A DNA stretch of 64,000 bases from Burkholderia ubonensis subsp. mesacidophila (lineage in GTDB: Bacteria; Pseudomonadota; Gammaproteobacteria; Burkholderiales; Burkholderiaceae), in the NCBI RefSeq assembly GCF_002097715.1, contig NZ_CP020737.1, forward strand, positions 1,302,001-1,366,000, in the 5' to 3' direction. The notes below the pieces were generated by a model. That model had not been told where the DNA came from, made no database searches, and saw nothing but the letters and a program-made list of their open reading frames with translations. A program made the position numbers and the translations under genes. Below are positions 36,069 to 46,574 of the stretch, piece after piece; within the stretch, counting starts at the first letter, position 1, and each line of letters begins with the position of its first letter.

Positions 36069-37604
36069 TCAGTTCTCGACGAGCTTGTCGGCGAGCGACT
36101 TCACGCGAGAGACGTCCGCGTGCGTCGCGCGCGCGAGGCGCGTGCCGTAGTCCGCATCGGCCTTGTAGAAGTACGACAGCATCGCGTACTTGTTCGCATC
36201 GTTCGTCACGTGATTCAGGTCGCCCGACAGCGCGGTCACGAGATCCTGCCGGCTCTGCGCGGACAGCGCGCGGTAGTACTCGCCTGCCTGCCGGAAGTTC
36301 AGCGTCTTGTGGATCGCGGCCTGCTGCGTCGTGCCCGACAGCGGCGTCGCGGCGGACTTGTAGCGCGGGTTCTGCGCGAGCTCGTTCAGCGTCGACGGCT
36401 CGTAGTTCACTTCACCCTTGCGGTCGCCGAAGTTCATCGCGCCGTCCTGGTTGTTGTTCGTGACGGGCACGCGCGGACGGTTGACCGGCAACTGATTGAA
36501 GTTCGCGCCGAGACGGTACATCTGCGTGTCGGCATACGAGAACATCCGGCCCTGCAGCATCCGGTCTTCCGACGGCTCGATGCCGGGCACCATCCGCGAC
36601 GGCGCGAACGCCGATTCCTCGGTCGCTTCGAAGTAGTTGTCCGGCACGCGGTTCAGCGTCAGCGTGCCGATCGTGCGTTCCGGAATGCCGGCCCAGACCT
36701 TCGTGTCGTCGAGCGGGTTGTAGTCGAACTTGTCGAGGTCGGACGGATTCAGCACCTGGATCGTGAGATCCCACTTCGGATACTTGCCGGCCTTCAGCGC
36801 GCCGTACAGGTCGTTCGTCATCAGGTTCCAGTCCGCGCCGATCGAGCCCGGAATGTCCTGCGGACGGAGCCCGTGCATGCCCTGCTGGCTCTTCCAGTGG
36901 AACTTCACGTAGGTCGTCTTGCCGTCGGCATTGACGAGCTTGAACGCGTGCACGCCGAAGCCGTCCATGTGCCGGTACGAGTCGGGCATGCCTTCGTCCG
37001 TATACAGCCGGGTCAGCATGCTGGTCGCTTCGGGCGCGTGCGCGAAGAAGTCGAACGCGAGGTTCGGGTCCTGCACGCCGGTCACCGCGCTCGGCTTGTT
37101 CGCATGGACGAAGTCCGGGAACTTGATCGCGTCGCGGATGAAGAAGATCGGCAGGTTGATGCCGACGAGATCCCAGTTGCCCTGCTCGGTATAGAACTTC
37201 ACCGCGAAGCCGCGCGGATCGCGCGCCTGCTCGGGCGAGCCGCGATAGCCCATCACGGTCGAGAAGCGCACGAACACGGGCGTCTTCGTGCCGGGCGTGA
37301 AGACCTTGGCCGTCGTCAGGTCGCTGAGGTCGGCGCTCGGCACGAATTCGCCGAATGCGCCGGTGCCGCGCGCGTGCACGACGCGCTCGGGGATGCGCTC
37401 GCGATCGAAGCGCTGGAGTTTCTCGATGAGGTGCGAGTCCTGCAGCAGCGCGGGACCGTTCGGTCCGGCCGTTTGCGAGTTCTGGTTGTCGCCGACGGGC
37501 GAGCCGTTGTCGCGCGTGAGTTCGGCGGCATGCGGAGAGGCGCTCAGCGCGACGCAGGTCGCGGCGATCACGCCTTGCAGAAGTCGGTTCGCGGAGTGTG
37601 ACAT
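36069..37604 (-). CDS. katB: Periplasmic monofunctional haem catalase
   Basis: A 511-residue clade-type small-subunit catalase that dismutates H2O2. A signal peptide (LLQGVIAATCVALSASPHA) precedes the catalase core. The active-site His lies in ERVVHARGTGAFGEF, the Asn in the FVRFSTV...GNWDLVGINLPIFFIRD region, and the proximal haem Tyr in RMFSYADTQMYRLG. The ATG at 37604 is preferred since AAGGAA precedes it; the frame is open further upstream. Export and the ankyrin gene downstream match KatB of Pseudomonas. Confidence 0.93.
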   Translation of the reverse strand: MSHSANRLLQGVIAATCVALSASPHAAELTRDNGSPVGDNQNSQTAGPNGPALLQDSHLIEKLQRFDRERIPERVVHARGTGAFGEFVPSADLSDLTTAKVFTPGTKTPVFVRFSTVMGYRGSPEQARDPRGFAVKFYTEQGNWDLVGINLPIFFIRDAIKFPDFVHANKPSAVTGVQDPNLAFDFFAHAPEATSMLTRLYTDEGMPDSYRHMDGFGVHAFKLVNADGKTTYVKFHWKSQQGMHGLRPQDIPGSIGADWNLMTNDLYGALKAGKYPKWDLTIQVLNPSDLDKFDYNPLDDTKVWAGIPERTIGTLTLNRVPDNYFEATEESAFAPSRMVPGIEPSEDRMLQGRMFSYADTQMYRLGANFNQLPVNRPRVPVTNNNQDGAMNFGDRKGEVNYEPSTLNELAQNPRYKSAATPLSGTTQQAAIHKTLNFRQAGEYYRALSAQSRQDLVTALSGDLNHVTNDANKYAMLSYFYKADADYGTRLARATHADVSRVKSLADKLVEN

Positions 37605-37879
37605 GTCGTTGATGTTCCTTGACTGAGGTGGGTTGCGAAGCAACGCCGCCAATGTAAAAGGTTCATCAGACGATTCGCCAATTGAATCTCGTTAAGGACG
37701 CGATAGGCAAAAGTCGCAATCGAGCAGAACGGCGTCGCATCTGCATTGCAGACAAGCGACTGCGCGACCGATAGCCCTATTGACGGCGTGCCGTGGCACG
37801 ACCGGCCATCGAGTCTGTTCCGATTCCTCCTGAGACGCTTCGCGCGTGCCGATGCCGCGCGCGAGCCTGATTGGCGAAC

Positions 37880-39448
37880 ATGTTCAGAAACGTCACGATT
37901 CGCGGCGGACTCGCCGCCACCATCGCCGGCTGCACGTTCCTGCTGATGTCGGTCATTGCGGCCGCCGTGCTGGCGCTCGCCACGAGCAACACGGCGATCG
38001 ACGCGATGTACCGCGACGACACGGCGTCCGTCGTCCACTTGAAGACGAGCTCGGAGCGATTGCTGATGTTCCGGGTGGGCATGGCCGACGTCGAGCAGCT
38101 GATCAGCGCGGGCAAGCCGGCCGTCACCGAGATCAAGCGGCTCCACGCGCTGCTCGCCGCGAGCAACCGCGAGCTGGCCGCATACCGGTCGCTTCATGAG
38201 CCGGACACGCCGGAGCGCCAGTTGCTCGATGCGCTGGTCGGCAAGCGCGACAGGTTGTTGTCGCAGGCATTTGCGAAAGGACTCAGGCAACTCGACGACG
38301 AGAACGTCGTCGATTTCCTGAGCACCCTGCGCGAGATGCCGGCCGCGTGGTTCGACGAGTATCAGCAGGCCCTCACCGCGCTGGAAGAGTTTCAGGTGCA
38401 GCGCCAGCGCGCGCGTTTCGAGCACGCGGCCGATCGCTTTCGCATGACGCTGTGGGCGTTCGGCGCGGCCGGGCTGATCGCGCTGGTCGCGGGCATCTTC
38501 GCGCATCGCGCGCTGACGCGGGCGATCGTGACGCCGATCGATTCGGCCGTCGAGTCGTTCGCGCGGATCGCGGCGGGGGATCTCACCGGGCGGGTCGAGG
38601 CCGGACGCGGCAACGAGATGGACCGCCTGCTCGATGCGCTGAACGGGATGCGGCAGGGCCTCGTCGCGGTGGTGCATCGGGTCAGGACCGGAACCGACGC
38701 GATCCGGCTGGACGCGCGCGCGATCGCGCTCGGCAACCGCGACCTGTCGATGCGCGCCGGCGATCAGGCCGAGTCGTTGCAGCAGGCCGCCGCGAGCATC
38801 GAGCAGCTGACGGCGAACGTGCGTCAGAACGCGGACAACGCCCACGATGCGAGCACGCTGGCGACGCACGCGTCGGAGATCGCCACGCGCGGCGGCGACG
38901 TCGTGCGTCAGGTGATCCGGACGATGGATGCGATCGCCGACAGCTCGACGCGCGTCGTCGGCATCGTCGGCGTGATCGAGAGCATCGCGTTCCAGACCAA
39001 CATCCTGGCGCTGAACGCGGCGGTGGAAGCGGCCCGCGCGGGCGAGCAGGGCAGGGGTTTCGCGGTCGTCGCGAGCGAGGTGCAGCAGCTCGCGCAGCGC
39101 TCGGCCGCCGCGGCGAAGGAAATCAAGGAGCTGATCGCCGCGTCGACCCGCAACGTCCACGACGGCAGCGAACTGGTCGTGCGCGCCGGCACGACGATGG
39201 ACGAGATCCTGAAAGCGGTCGGCAGCGTGAACGCGATCATGGCCGACATCAGTCTCGCGTCGCGCGAGCAGACGACCGGCATCGAGCTGGTGAACGCGAG
39301 CGTCACGCAGATGGAGGCGACGACCCAGCACAATGTCGCGCTCGTCGAGTCGGCGTCGACGGCGGCCGCCTCGCTCGAAACGCAGAGCGAGAGCCTGTAC
39401 GCGGCTGTGTCGCTGTTCCGCGTCGACGATGCGGCGCACGCCGGCTGA
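37880..39448 (+). CDS. Methyl-accepting chemotaxis protein
   Basis: A 522-residue chemoreceptor. A membrane helix near residues 15-40 is followed by a helical periplasmic sensor, a second helix near 195-215, HAMP (AIVTPIDSAVESFARIAAGDLTGR) and the signalling hairpin containing [18 protein letters not shown]. Unlike the receptor at 13603-15318 it has no WETF-type tail, so it depends on other receptors for CheR docking. The ATG at 37880 is three codons after an in-frame TTG. It is divergent from katB. Confidence 0.9.
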   Translation: MFRNVTIRGGLAATIAGCTFLLMSVIAAAVLALATSNTAIDAMYRDDTASVVHLKTSSERLLMFRVGMADVEQLISAGKPAVTEIKRLHALLAASNRELAAYRSLHEPDTPERQLLDALVGKRDRLLSQAFAKGLRQLDDENVVDFLSTLREMPAAWFDEYQQALTALEEFQVQRQRARFEHAADRFRMTLWAFGAAGLIALVAGIFAHRALTRAIVTPIDSAVESFARIAAGDLTGRVEAGRGNEMDRLLDALNGMRQGLVAVVHRVRTGTDAIRLDARAIALGNRDLSMRAGDQAESLQQAAASIEQLTANVRQNADNAHDASTLATHASEIATRGGDVVRQVIRTMDAIADSSTRVVGIVGVIESIAFQTNILALNAAVEAARAGEQGRGFAVVASEVQQLAQRSAAAAKEIKELIAASTRNVHDGSELVVRAGTTMDEILKAVGSVNAIMADISLASREQTTGIELVNASVTQMEATTQHNVALVESASTAAASLETQSESLYAAVSLFRVDDAAHAG

Positions 39449-39516
39449 CGGCGACCGTCGTTGAGAAACGGGACAGGCTGATCGACTCGACGAGTACCGG
39501 CGCGCACGCTCGCGCG

Positions 39517-40434
39517 CTATTTCGACGCCCGCCTCGCCGGCGCCCCGAACTGATCGCCCAGCTCGCGCCGGAAGACGTCGAGCACCTCGTTGTCGTCGGC
39601 GTTCTTCGACGTCGCGAGCTGGAACTCGATCGCGTAGCTCATCCTGTTCGCGAGGAGCCTGCGCAGCTTCCCGGCCGACTCCCACGGCGCCGCGATATGG
39701 TCGGGAAGAAAGCCGAGGTGCGCGCCGGACAGGATGAAGACGACGTCGGCGTCGACGTTCTCCGAGAACGCGGTGGGCGGCAGGCCGCGCAGCCGCGACG
39801 CCGGCGTGCTCATCCGGTACAGGCGCGCGACGGTGCTCGCCTGCGCGACGTCGTCGACCCCCACCGCCGGCTTCGCGAAGAGCGGATGCGCGGCGCCGCA
39901 GAACAGCGCCTGCTGCTCGACGAACAGCGGCGCGTAGTTCAGCCCGGCGTGGCGCCCGGAGAAATAGCCGATCGCGAGCTGGAGCTCGTCCTTGACCAGC
40001 TTGCGTTCGAGTTCGTCGGGCGGCAGCGCGACCATTTCGATCAGCACGTCGGGCGCGCGCGCGCGGAAGCGGCCGACGGCCCGCGCGATCGACTCGACGA
40101 CGTCCGGCGCGAGCCGCTCGGACATCCCGATGCGCAGTTCGCCGAGTAGCGTGTCGGACACGTCCTGCGTATCGCGCGTGAAGGTATCGAGCGCCTGCAG
40201 CAGCCGGCGCGTGGACTGCAGCACGCGCTCGCCCTTGGGCGTCAGCCGGAAGCCGCTCTTGCCCCGTTCGCACAGCCGAAACCCGACGCGCGTCTCGAGC
40301 TTGGCCATTTGCGTGCTGATCGTGGACTGCGCCATGCCGAGCCGGCCTTGCGCCGCGCTGAACCCGCCGCTCTCGACGATCGTCACGAACAGCCGGAGCA
40401 ACTGCAGGTCCATGTCTCTCAATTGGGTGAGCAT
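39517..40434 (-). CDS. LysR-family transcriptional regulator
   Basis: A 305-residue regulator. The winged helix at the N-terminus reads LLRLFVTIVESGGFSAAQGRLGMAQSTISTQMAKLE, and the substrate-binding domain follows from about residue 95. It is divergent from the agmatinase-like gene, with a 129-base spacer containing the small palindrome TTGAAGTCAA. It probably controls that gene. The ATG at 40434 is used; a second ATG seven codons later is possible. Confidence 0.9.
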   Translation of the reverse strand: MLTQLRDMDLQLLRLFVTIVESGGFSAAQGRLGMAQSTISTQMAKLETRVGFRLCERGKSGFRLTPKGERVLQSTRRLLQALDTFTRDTQDVSDTLLGELRIGMSERLAPDVVESIARAVGRFRARAPDVLIEMVALPPDELERKLVKDELQLAIGYFSGRHAGLNYAPLFVEQQALFCGAAHPLFAKPAVGVDDVAQASTVARLYRMSTPASRLRGLPPTAFSENVDADVVFILSGAHLGFLPDHIAAPWESAGKLRRLLANRMSYAIEFQLATSKNADDNEVLDVFRRELGDQFGAPARRASK

Positions 40435-40563
40435 GGTGATACATCGAAATTCGTTGAAGTCAACTTATGATAGTTCATGTTTTTCGTTGGATGGCGGCGC
40501 CGCAGAATCCGGGTTGACGTCGCATGAGCGACCCACTTCCCGCTGGTGAAAGGAACCCGCCCG

Positions 40564-41523
40564 ATGAGCAGCAACGATCTCGCCTTTACCCGTTCGAGCC
40601 TGTACGGCACCCAGGTCGAAGCCAATTACGCCGGCGCGACGAGCTTCATGCGCCGCCGCTACAGCCGCGATCTCGCGGGCGTCGACCTGGCCTTCACCGG
40701 CGTGCCGTTCGATTCGGCCGTCACGCACCGGCCCGGTACGCGCTTCGGCCCGCGCGGGCTGCGCGTCGCGTCGACGGGGATCGCGTGGGAGCGTCCGTGG
40801 CCGTGGGAGTTCGACCCGTTCGACGTGCTGGCGGCGGTCGACTACGGCGACTGCGCGTTCGACGCCGGGCGGCCCGAATCGGTGCCGGACGCGATCGAGC
40901 GGCACGCGGACGAGATCCTGAAGCACGGCTGCGGGATGCTCACGCTCGGCGGCGACCACTTCATCACCTATCCGCTGCTGAAGGCGCATGCGAAGATCCA
41001 CGGGCCGCTGTCGCTCGTGCATTTCGACGCGCATACCGACACCTGGCCCGATCCGGACGGAAAACGGATCGATCACGGGACGATGTTCTTCCACGCGGCC
41101 AACGAAGGCCTGGTGGTGCCCGGGCGATCCGTGCAGGTCGGCATCCGCACGACCAACGACGAGCCGATGGGGTTCGACATCCTCGACGCGCGGCAGGTGC
41201 ATCGCGCGACGCCCGAGGCGGTTGCCGCGCGGATTCGCGAACGCGTCGGCGATCATCCCGTCTACCTGACGTTCGACATCGACTGCCTCGATCCGGCCTT
41301 CGCGCCGGGCACGGGTACGCCGGTGTCGGGCGGCCTGTCGAGCCATCAGGCGCTCGAGATCCTGCGCCACCTGCGCGGCATCAACCTGGTCGGCATGGAC
41401 GTGGTCGAAGTGTCGCCGCCGTACGATCACGCCGAGATCACGTCGCTCGCGGGCGCGACGATCGCGATGGAGATGGTGTGCCTCTATGCGTGGCGGCGCC
41501 GGCAAGCGCGACCGCAAGGTTGA
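40564..41523 (+). CDS. speB: Agmatinase-family ureohydrolase
   Basis: A 319-residue binuclear-manganese hydrolase. Metal ligands are visible in GGDHFITYPLL, HFDAHTDTW and TFDIDCLDPAFAPGTGTPVSGG. The protein is annotated as agmatinase in most relatives (agmatine to putrescine and urea), but guanidinobutyrase and guanidinopropionase share these motifs. The ATG at 40564 follows AAAGGA. A divergent LysR gene and the nearby NCS1 permease suggest a catabolic role. A strong terminator follows. Confidence 0.85.
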   Translation: MSSNDLAFTRSSLYGTQVEANYAGATSFMRRRYSRDLAGVDLAFTGVPFDSAVTHRPGTRFGPRGLRVASTGIAWERPWPWEFDPFDVLAAVDYGDCAFDAGRPESVPDAIERHADEILKHGCGMLTLGGDHFITYPLLKAHAKIHGPLSLVHFDAHTDTWPDPDGKRIDHGTMFFHAANEGLVVPGRSVQVGIRTTNDEPMGFDILDARQVHRATPEAVAARIRERVGDHPVYLTFDIDCLDPAFAPGTGTPVSGGLSSHQALEILRHLRGINLVGMDVVEVSPPYDHAEITSLAGATIAMEMVCLYAWRRRQARPQG

Positions 41524-41544
41524 GGGCTGAGGCAATCTGAACAG

Positions 41545-41575
41545 GCGGCCCGGGATGTCCCGGGCCGCGCTTCCT
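41545..41575 (+). terminator. Rho-independent terminator of the agmatinase-like gene
   Basis: A perfect 10-bp stem (GCGGCCCGGG and CCCGGGCCGC) with loop ATGT is followed by GCTTCCT. The T-run is poor but the stem is very stable. Confidence 0.65.
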
Positions 41576-41667
41576 GAAGCATGCCACGTAAGACGAAAGA
41601 CGACGCACGACGGCCGGTGCGCGGTGTCCTAAGATGAATGCATCCCCCTTCGCGACAGGCCTCTTCC

Positions 41668-42330
41668 GTGTGCACCAACTACCGCGCGCCGGACGAAGAT
41701 CCGGGCATCAGCGAGCTGAAGATCGGCATCGGCGACCTGTTTCGCGATGATCCGTGGGAGCCCGACGTCTATCCCGACTACGCGGCGCCGATCGTGTGCG
41801 CTGACGGCGACGGCGCCGCGGCCGTGAAGGCGGTGTTCGGCTTCTGGCCGAAGTTCATGCAGCCGGAGCGCGTCGACGACGACGGCCGGAAACAGAAGAA
41901 GCTCGACACGATGAACGCGCGCGCCGAGACGGTCGGGACGTCGCGCCTGTACGGCAAGGCATGGCGCGACGGCCAGCGCTGCCTGATCCCGGCGCGCTGG
42001 GTCTGCGAGCCGTGCTACGAATCGGGCCGCAACGTCTGGCACCGGATCGGCCTCGCCGGCTGGCAGACCTGCTGCGTCGCCGGCATCTGGCGGCGCTACG
42101 CGCGCGACGACGGCTCGCCGGTGATCGGCATGACGATGCTGACGGTCAACGCCGACGGTCACCCGGTGTTCGCGCGCATGCACCGGCCCGGCGACGAGAA
42201 GCGGGGCGTCGTGATCCTGCGCGGCGGCGACTACGACGAATGGCTGCACACGACGAACGCCGAGGCCGCGCGCCTGATGCTGCACTTGCTGCCGGCCGGC
42301 GAGATGGCGGCGGAGCCGAATCCGAAATAG
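41668..42330 (+). CDS. SRAP (YedK/HMCES-like) abasic-site DNA-protein crosslinking protein
   Basis: A 220-residue SOS-response-associated peptidase family protein. The GTG at 41668 is chosen because the protein must start Met-Cys: Cys2, exposed after Met removal, forms the thiazolidine link with an abasic site. This gives MCTNYRAPD; a longer frame would bury the Cys. Other family residues are NARAET, RCLIPARWVCEP and RMHRPGDE with the active-site His. It shields abasic sites in single-stranded DNA. Confidence 0.9.
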   Translation: MCTNYRAPDEDPGISELKIGIGDLFRDDPWEPDVYPDYAAPIVCADGDGAAAVKAVFGFWPKFMQPERVDDDGRKQKKLDTMNARAETVGTSRLYGKAWRDGQRCLIPARWVCEPCYESGRNVWHRIGLAGWQTCCVAGIWRRYARDDGSPVIGMTMLTVNADGHPVFARMHRPGDEKRGVVILRGGDYDEWLHTTNAEAARLMLHLLPAGEMAAEPNPK

Positions 42331-42405
42331 CGGCGGCATCCCGAAGGTCCGTTCGGACGATTTTGAAATTTGACCGATTTCGGGTAATTCCCGATTTCCC
42401 GCAAG

Positions 42406-42417
42406 TTGTATATACAA
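42406..42417. promoter_or_regulatory. 12-bp palindrome upstream of the NCS1 permease, GntR-type operator candidate
   Basis: TTGTATATACAA is a perfect palindrome about 190 bases upstream of the permease start. TTGTnnACAA-like sites are typical of GntR-family repressors. The rest of the spacer (42331-42609) shows no gene. Confidence 0.4.
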
Positions 42418-42609
42418 GATGATCCGCTGGCAATGTCGGCACGCGTGCGTGTCGATGCGCGCCGGCGTGCTGACCATGCGCGCCTGGCGCAGGCCGGCGA
42501 TCCACGGCGTTCGACCAAGTTCCACCGCGACGAGTCGTTAAAGACGGTTCGGCAGGTGCGCAGCATCGATGGATGTGTTTGTGATCCTAAGCAATTTGGA
42601 GATAACTCC

Positions 42610-44043
42610 GTGTCAACCAATTCCAGCGGGAAAGCCGGCGGCAGCCTGATCGAGGTCCGTTCGATCGATTTCATCCCCGACGCCGAGCGTCACGGCGGGC
42701 TGCTCAGCCAGTTCACGCTTTGGCTGTCGGCCAACATGCAGATCACGGCGATCGTGACGGGCGCACTGGCGGTCGTGCTCGGCGGCGACGTGTTCTGGTC
42801 CCTGGTCGCGCTGCTGCTCGGGCAGCTGATCGGCGGCGCGGTGATGGCGCTGCACGGCGCGCAGGGGCCGCAGCTCGGCCTGCCGCAGATGATCTCGAGC
42901 CGCGTGCAGTTCGGCGTGTACGGCGCGATGATCCCGATCGTGCTGGTGTGCCTGATGTACGTCGGCTTTTCCGCGAGCGGCTCGGTGCTGGCGGGGCAGG
43001 CGGTCGCGCAGCTGCTGCACGTCGACGACGCGACCGGCATCCTGCTGTTCGCCGCCGTGATCGTGTGCCTGACCGTGTGCGGCTATCGCGCGATCCATGC
43101 GGTGGGCCGCATCGCGAGCGTGATCGGCATCGCCGCGTTCGTGTACATGTTCGCGCAGCTGTTCGCGAATCACGACATCGGCGCGCTGCTCGCGAACCGG
43201 CATTTCTCGCTCGCGAGCTTCCTGCTGTCGATGTCGCTGTCCGCGTCGTGGCAGATCGCGTTCGGGCCGTACGTCGCCGACTACTCGCGCTATCTGCCGC
43301 GCTCGACGTCGTCGGTCCGCACGTTCCTCGCGGTGGGCCTCGGGTCGGTGCTCGGCGCGCAGGCAGCGATGGTGTTCGGCGTGTTCGCCGCGGCGCTGGC
43401 CGGCAGCCGGTTCGCGCATCACGAGGTCGCCTATATCGTCGGGCTCGGCTCGACGGGCGCCGTTGCGGCGCTGCTGTACTTCAGCATCGCATTCGGCAAG
43501 GTGACCGTGACGGCGCTCAATGCGTACGGCAGCTTCATGTCGATGGCGACGATCGTCAGCGGCTTTCGCGGCAAGGGCGCGGTGTCGTCGAAGAGCCGCC
43601 TCGCGTACATCTTCGGGATGATCTGCGTGTCGACGATGCTCGCGCTCGCCGGCCGCCACTCGTTCCTGAAGGAATTCACCGCGTTCATCCTGTTCCTGCT
43701 CGCGTTCTTCACGCCGTGGAGCGCGATCAACCTCGTCGACTACTACTGCTTCACGCGGTCGCGCTACGACGTGCCCGCGCTGTCCGATCCGGACGGCCGC
43801 TACGGGCGCTGGAACGCGATGGCGATCACGATCTACGTGGTCGGCGTGCTCGTGCAGCTGCCGTTCATGTCGACGCACGTCTACACGGGCCCGCTGGTCG
43901 ATGCGCTGGGCGGCACCGACATCTCGTGGATCCTCGGTCTGCTCGTGCCTGCCGTGCTGTACTACATCGGTGCGCGCGCGTCGCGCCGCCAGATTCCCGA
44001 ACGGCTGATCCTCCCGCTCGAACGCGGCGAGATCCAGCACTGA
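42610..44043 (+). CDS. NCS1-family (purine/cytosine permease-like) transporter
   Basis: A 477-residue membrane protein with about twelve helices, beginning STNSSGKAGGSLIEVRSIDFIP. The NCS1 hallmarks are LGQLIGGAVMALHGAQGPQLGLPQMISSRVQFG and WQIAFGPYVADYSRYLP. Family members import nucleobases, hydantoins, allantoin or thiamin. The GTG at 42610 is selected because TTGGAG precedes it and all upstream sequence lacks family likeness. The substrate is unknown; the nearby ureohydrolase hints at a nitrogen-rich compound. Confidence 0.85.
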   Translation: MSTNSSGKAGGSLIEVRSIDFIPDAERHGGLLSQFTLWLSANMQITAIVTGALAVVLGGDVFWSLVALLLGQLIGGAVMALHGAQGPQLGLPQMISSRVQFGVYGAMIPIVLVCLMYVGFSASGSVLAGQAVAQLLHVDDATGILLFAAVIVCLTVCGYRAIHAVGRIASVIGIAAFVYMFAQLFANHDIGALLANRHFSLASFLLSMSLSASWQIAFGPYVADYSRYLPRSTSSVRTFLAVGLGSVLGAQAAMVFGVFAAALAGSRFAHHEVAYIVGLGSTGAVAALLYFSIAFGKVTVTALNAYGSFMSMATIVSGFRGKGAVSSKSRLAYIFGMICVSTMLALAGRHSFLKEFTAFILFLLAFFTPWSAINLVDYYCFTRSRYDVPALSDPDGRYGRWNAMAITIYVVGVLVQLPFMSTHVYTGPLVDALGGTDISWILGLLVPAVLYYIGARASRRQIPERLILPLERGEIQH

Positions 44044-44200
44044 CGATCCGGCGTCCGGTTCCGGCCGGACGCCCGCGTTCCCCGGTCCGGCCGCGCCACG
44101 CGATGCGGCAATCCGCCGGCCGAATCTCCCTGTTCACTCGATGACGGCACGGTGCGCCGAACGCGTTCCGCGTCGGCGCGCATTCCGTCGAATAGATAGC

Positions 44201-45271
44201 ATGACTAAATTGATGAAACATCGCGCGGCCTCGCTGCGCCTGCCGCCGGCGCGCGCCGGCCTTCATGCCGCGTGCGCGGCCGCCACCCTCGCGTGCTCGG
44301 GCGCGGCGCTGGCCCGGGACGGCGTCACGCTGTACGGCGTGATCGACGAGTTCGCGCAATACGTGAACACCGGGAACGGCTACACGGCGGCGATCGGTTC
44401 GGGCGGCCAGTGGGGCAGCCGGTTCGGCGTGAAGGGCGCCGAGGACATCGGCGGCGGGCAGAAGATCGAGTTCGATCTGGAAAACGGCTTCAATCCGAAT
44501 GACGGCACGTTCGCGGATTCGGGCCGCATGTTCAACCGGCAGGCGTGGGTCGGCGTCGCGGGGCAGTGGGGCAAGCTGCGCGCGGGCCGCCAGAATTCGC
44601 CGCTCTTCAACGACCAGGGCGGCCAGGACGCGTTCGGCGGCGTGACCCAGGCGTCCGGCATGGACAACCTGACGATCTTCGCGTTCCGCACGAGCAATAC
44701 CGTGTCGTACCAGAGCCCGGAGATCGCCGGCTTTCAGGCGGGCGTGTACTTCGGCTTCGGCGACGCGGGCGGCGTGCGCTCGGCCGGATCGAGCCAGCAG
44801 TTCGACGTGACCTACGAGCATGGGCCGTTCGCGGCGTTCGTCGCGGGCCAATGGCTCAAGAGCGCGACGGCGGCGACGACGGATCGCACGATCATGGCCG
44901 GCGCGTCGTACGCGATCGGCAAGGCGACCGTCTACGGCGGATTCTCGGCTGTGAGGTGGGACGACATCGGCATCGATTCGCGCGTCTACGGGCTGTCGGT
45001 CAAGTATCAGCTGAACCCGGCGAACTATGTGGCGCTCGGCTATGCGTACTCGCACGACCAGTCGTCGCAACGCAACCATGCCGACCAGGTCGGGCTGATG
45101 TACGAGTACGACCTGTCGAAGCGCACCAGTTTCTACGGTGCGCTGTCATACCTGCGCAACCGCAACCAGGCGGGCTACACGCTCGCCGGCGCGGCGAACC
45201 CGGGCTTGCCGCTCGCGTATCCGGGCGCGAATGCGCGCGGCGTGCAGCTCGGCATCGTGCATCGGTTCTGA
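44201..45271 (+). CDS. Gram-negative outer-membrane porin
   Basis: A 356-residue general porin of the beta-proteobacterial type. A signal peptide ends ACSGAALA, and the mature chain begins with the beta-barrel signature RDGVTLYGVIDEFAQY, continues with SRFGVKGAEDIGGGQKIEFDLENGF and ends VQLGIVHRF with the C-terminal Phe needed for barrel assembly. The ATG at 44201 is preferred to an upstream start. It follows the NCS1 gene by 157 bases and may supply it with substrate. An IS110 element is inserted within about 15 bases of its stop. Confidence 0.9.
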   Translation: MTKLMKHRAASLRLPPARAGLHAACAAATLACSGAALARDGVTLYGVIDEFAQYVNTGNGYTAAIGSGGQWGSRFGVKGAEDIGGGQKIEFDLENGFNPNDGTFADSGRMFNRQAWVGVAGQWGKLRAGRQNSPLFNDQGGQDAFGGVTQASGMDNLTIFAFRTSNTVSYQSPEIAGFQAGVYFGFGDAGGVRSAGSSQQFDVTYEHGPFAAFVAGQWLKSATAATTDRTIMAGASYAIGKATVYGGFSAVRWDDIGIDSRVYGLSVKYQLNPANYVALGYAYSHDQSSQRNHADQVGLMYEYDLSKRTSFYGALSYLRNRNQAGYTLAGAANPGLPLAYPGANARGVQLGIVHRF

Positions 45272-45287
45272 GTAACCGTCTAGCGAG

Positions 45288-46440
<1,153 letters not shown>

Positions 46441-46483
46441 ACATACAAGCGCGCCGCGCACCGGGACAGCAGGTAAACGAACG

Positions 46484-46510
46484 GCGGGCCGCCTTCGTCA
46501 GGCGGCCCGC
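46484..46510 (-). terminator. Hairpin after the MFS exporter gene
   Basis: An 11-bp perfect stem (GCGGGCCGCCT and AGGCGGCCCGC) lies 65 bases past the exporter stop. On the minus strand CGTTCGTTT follows, so the T-run is weak. Confidence 0.5.
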
Positions 46511-46574
46511 GCGTCGGGGAGGGGGAAGGGCGGCCGGCCGGGACGAGGCCGGACGCCGCGATGCGTATTACGCG

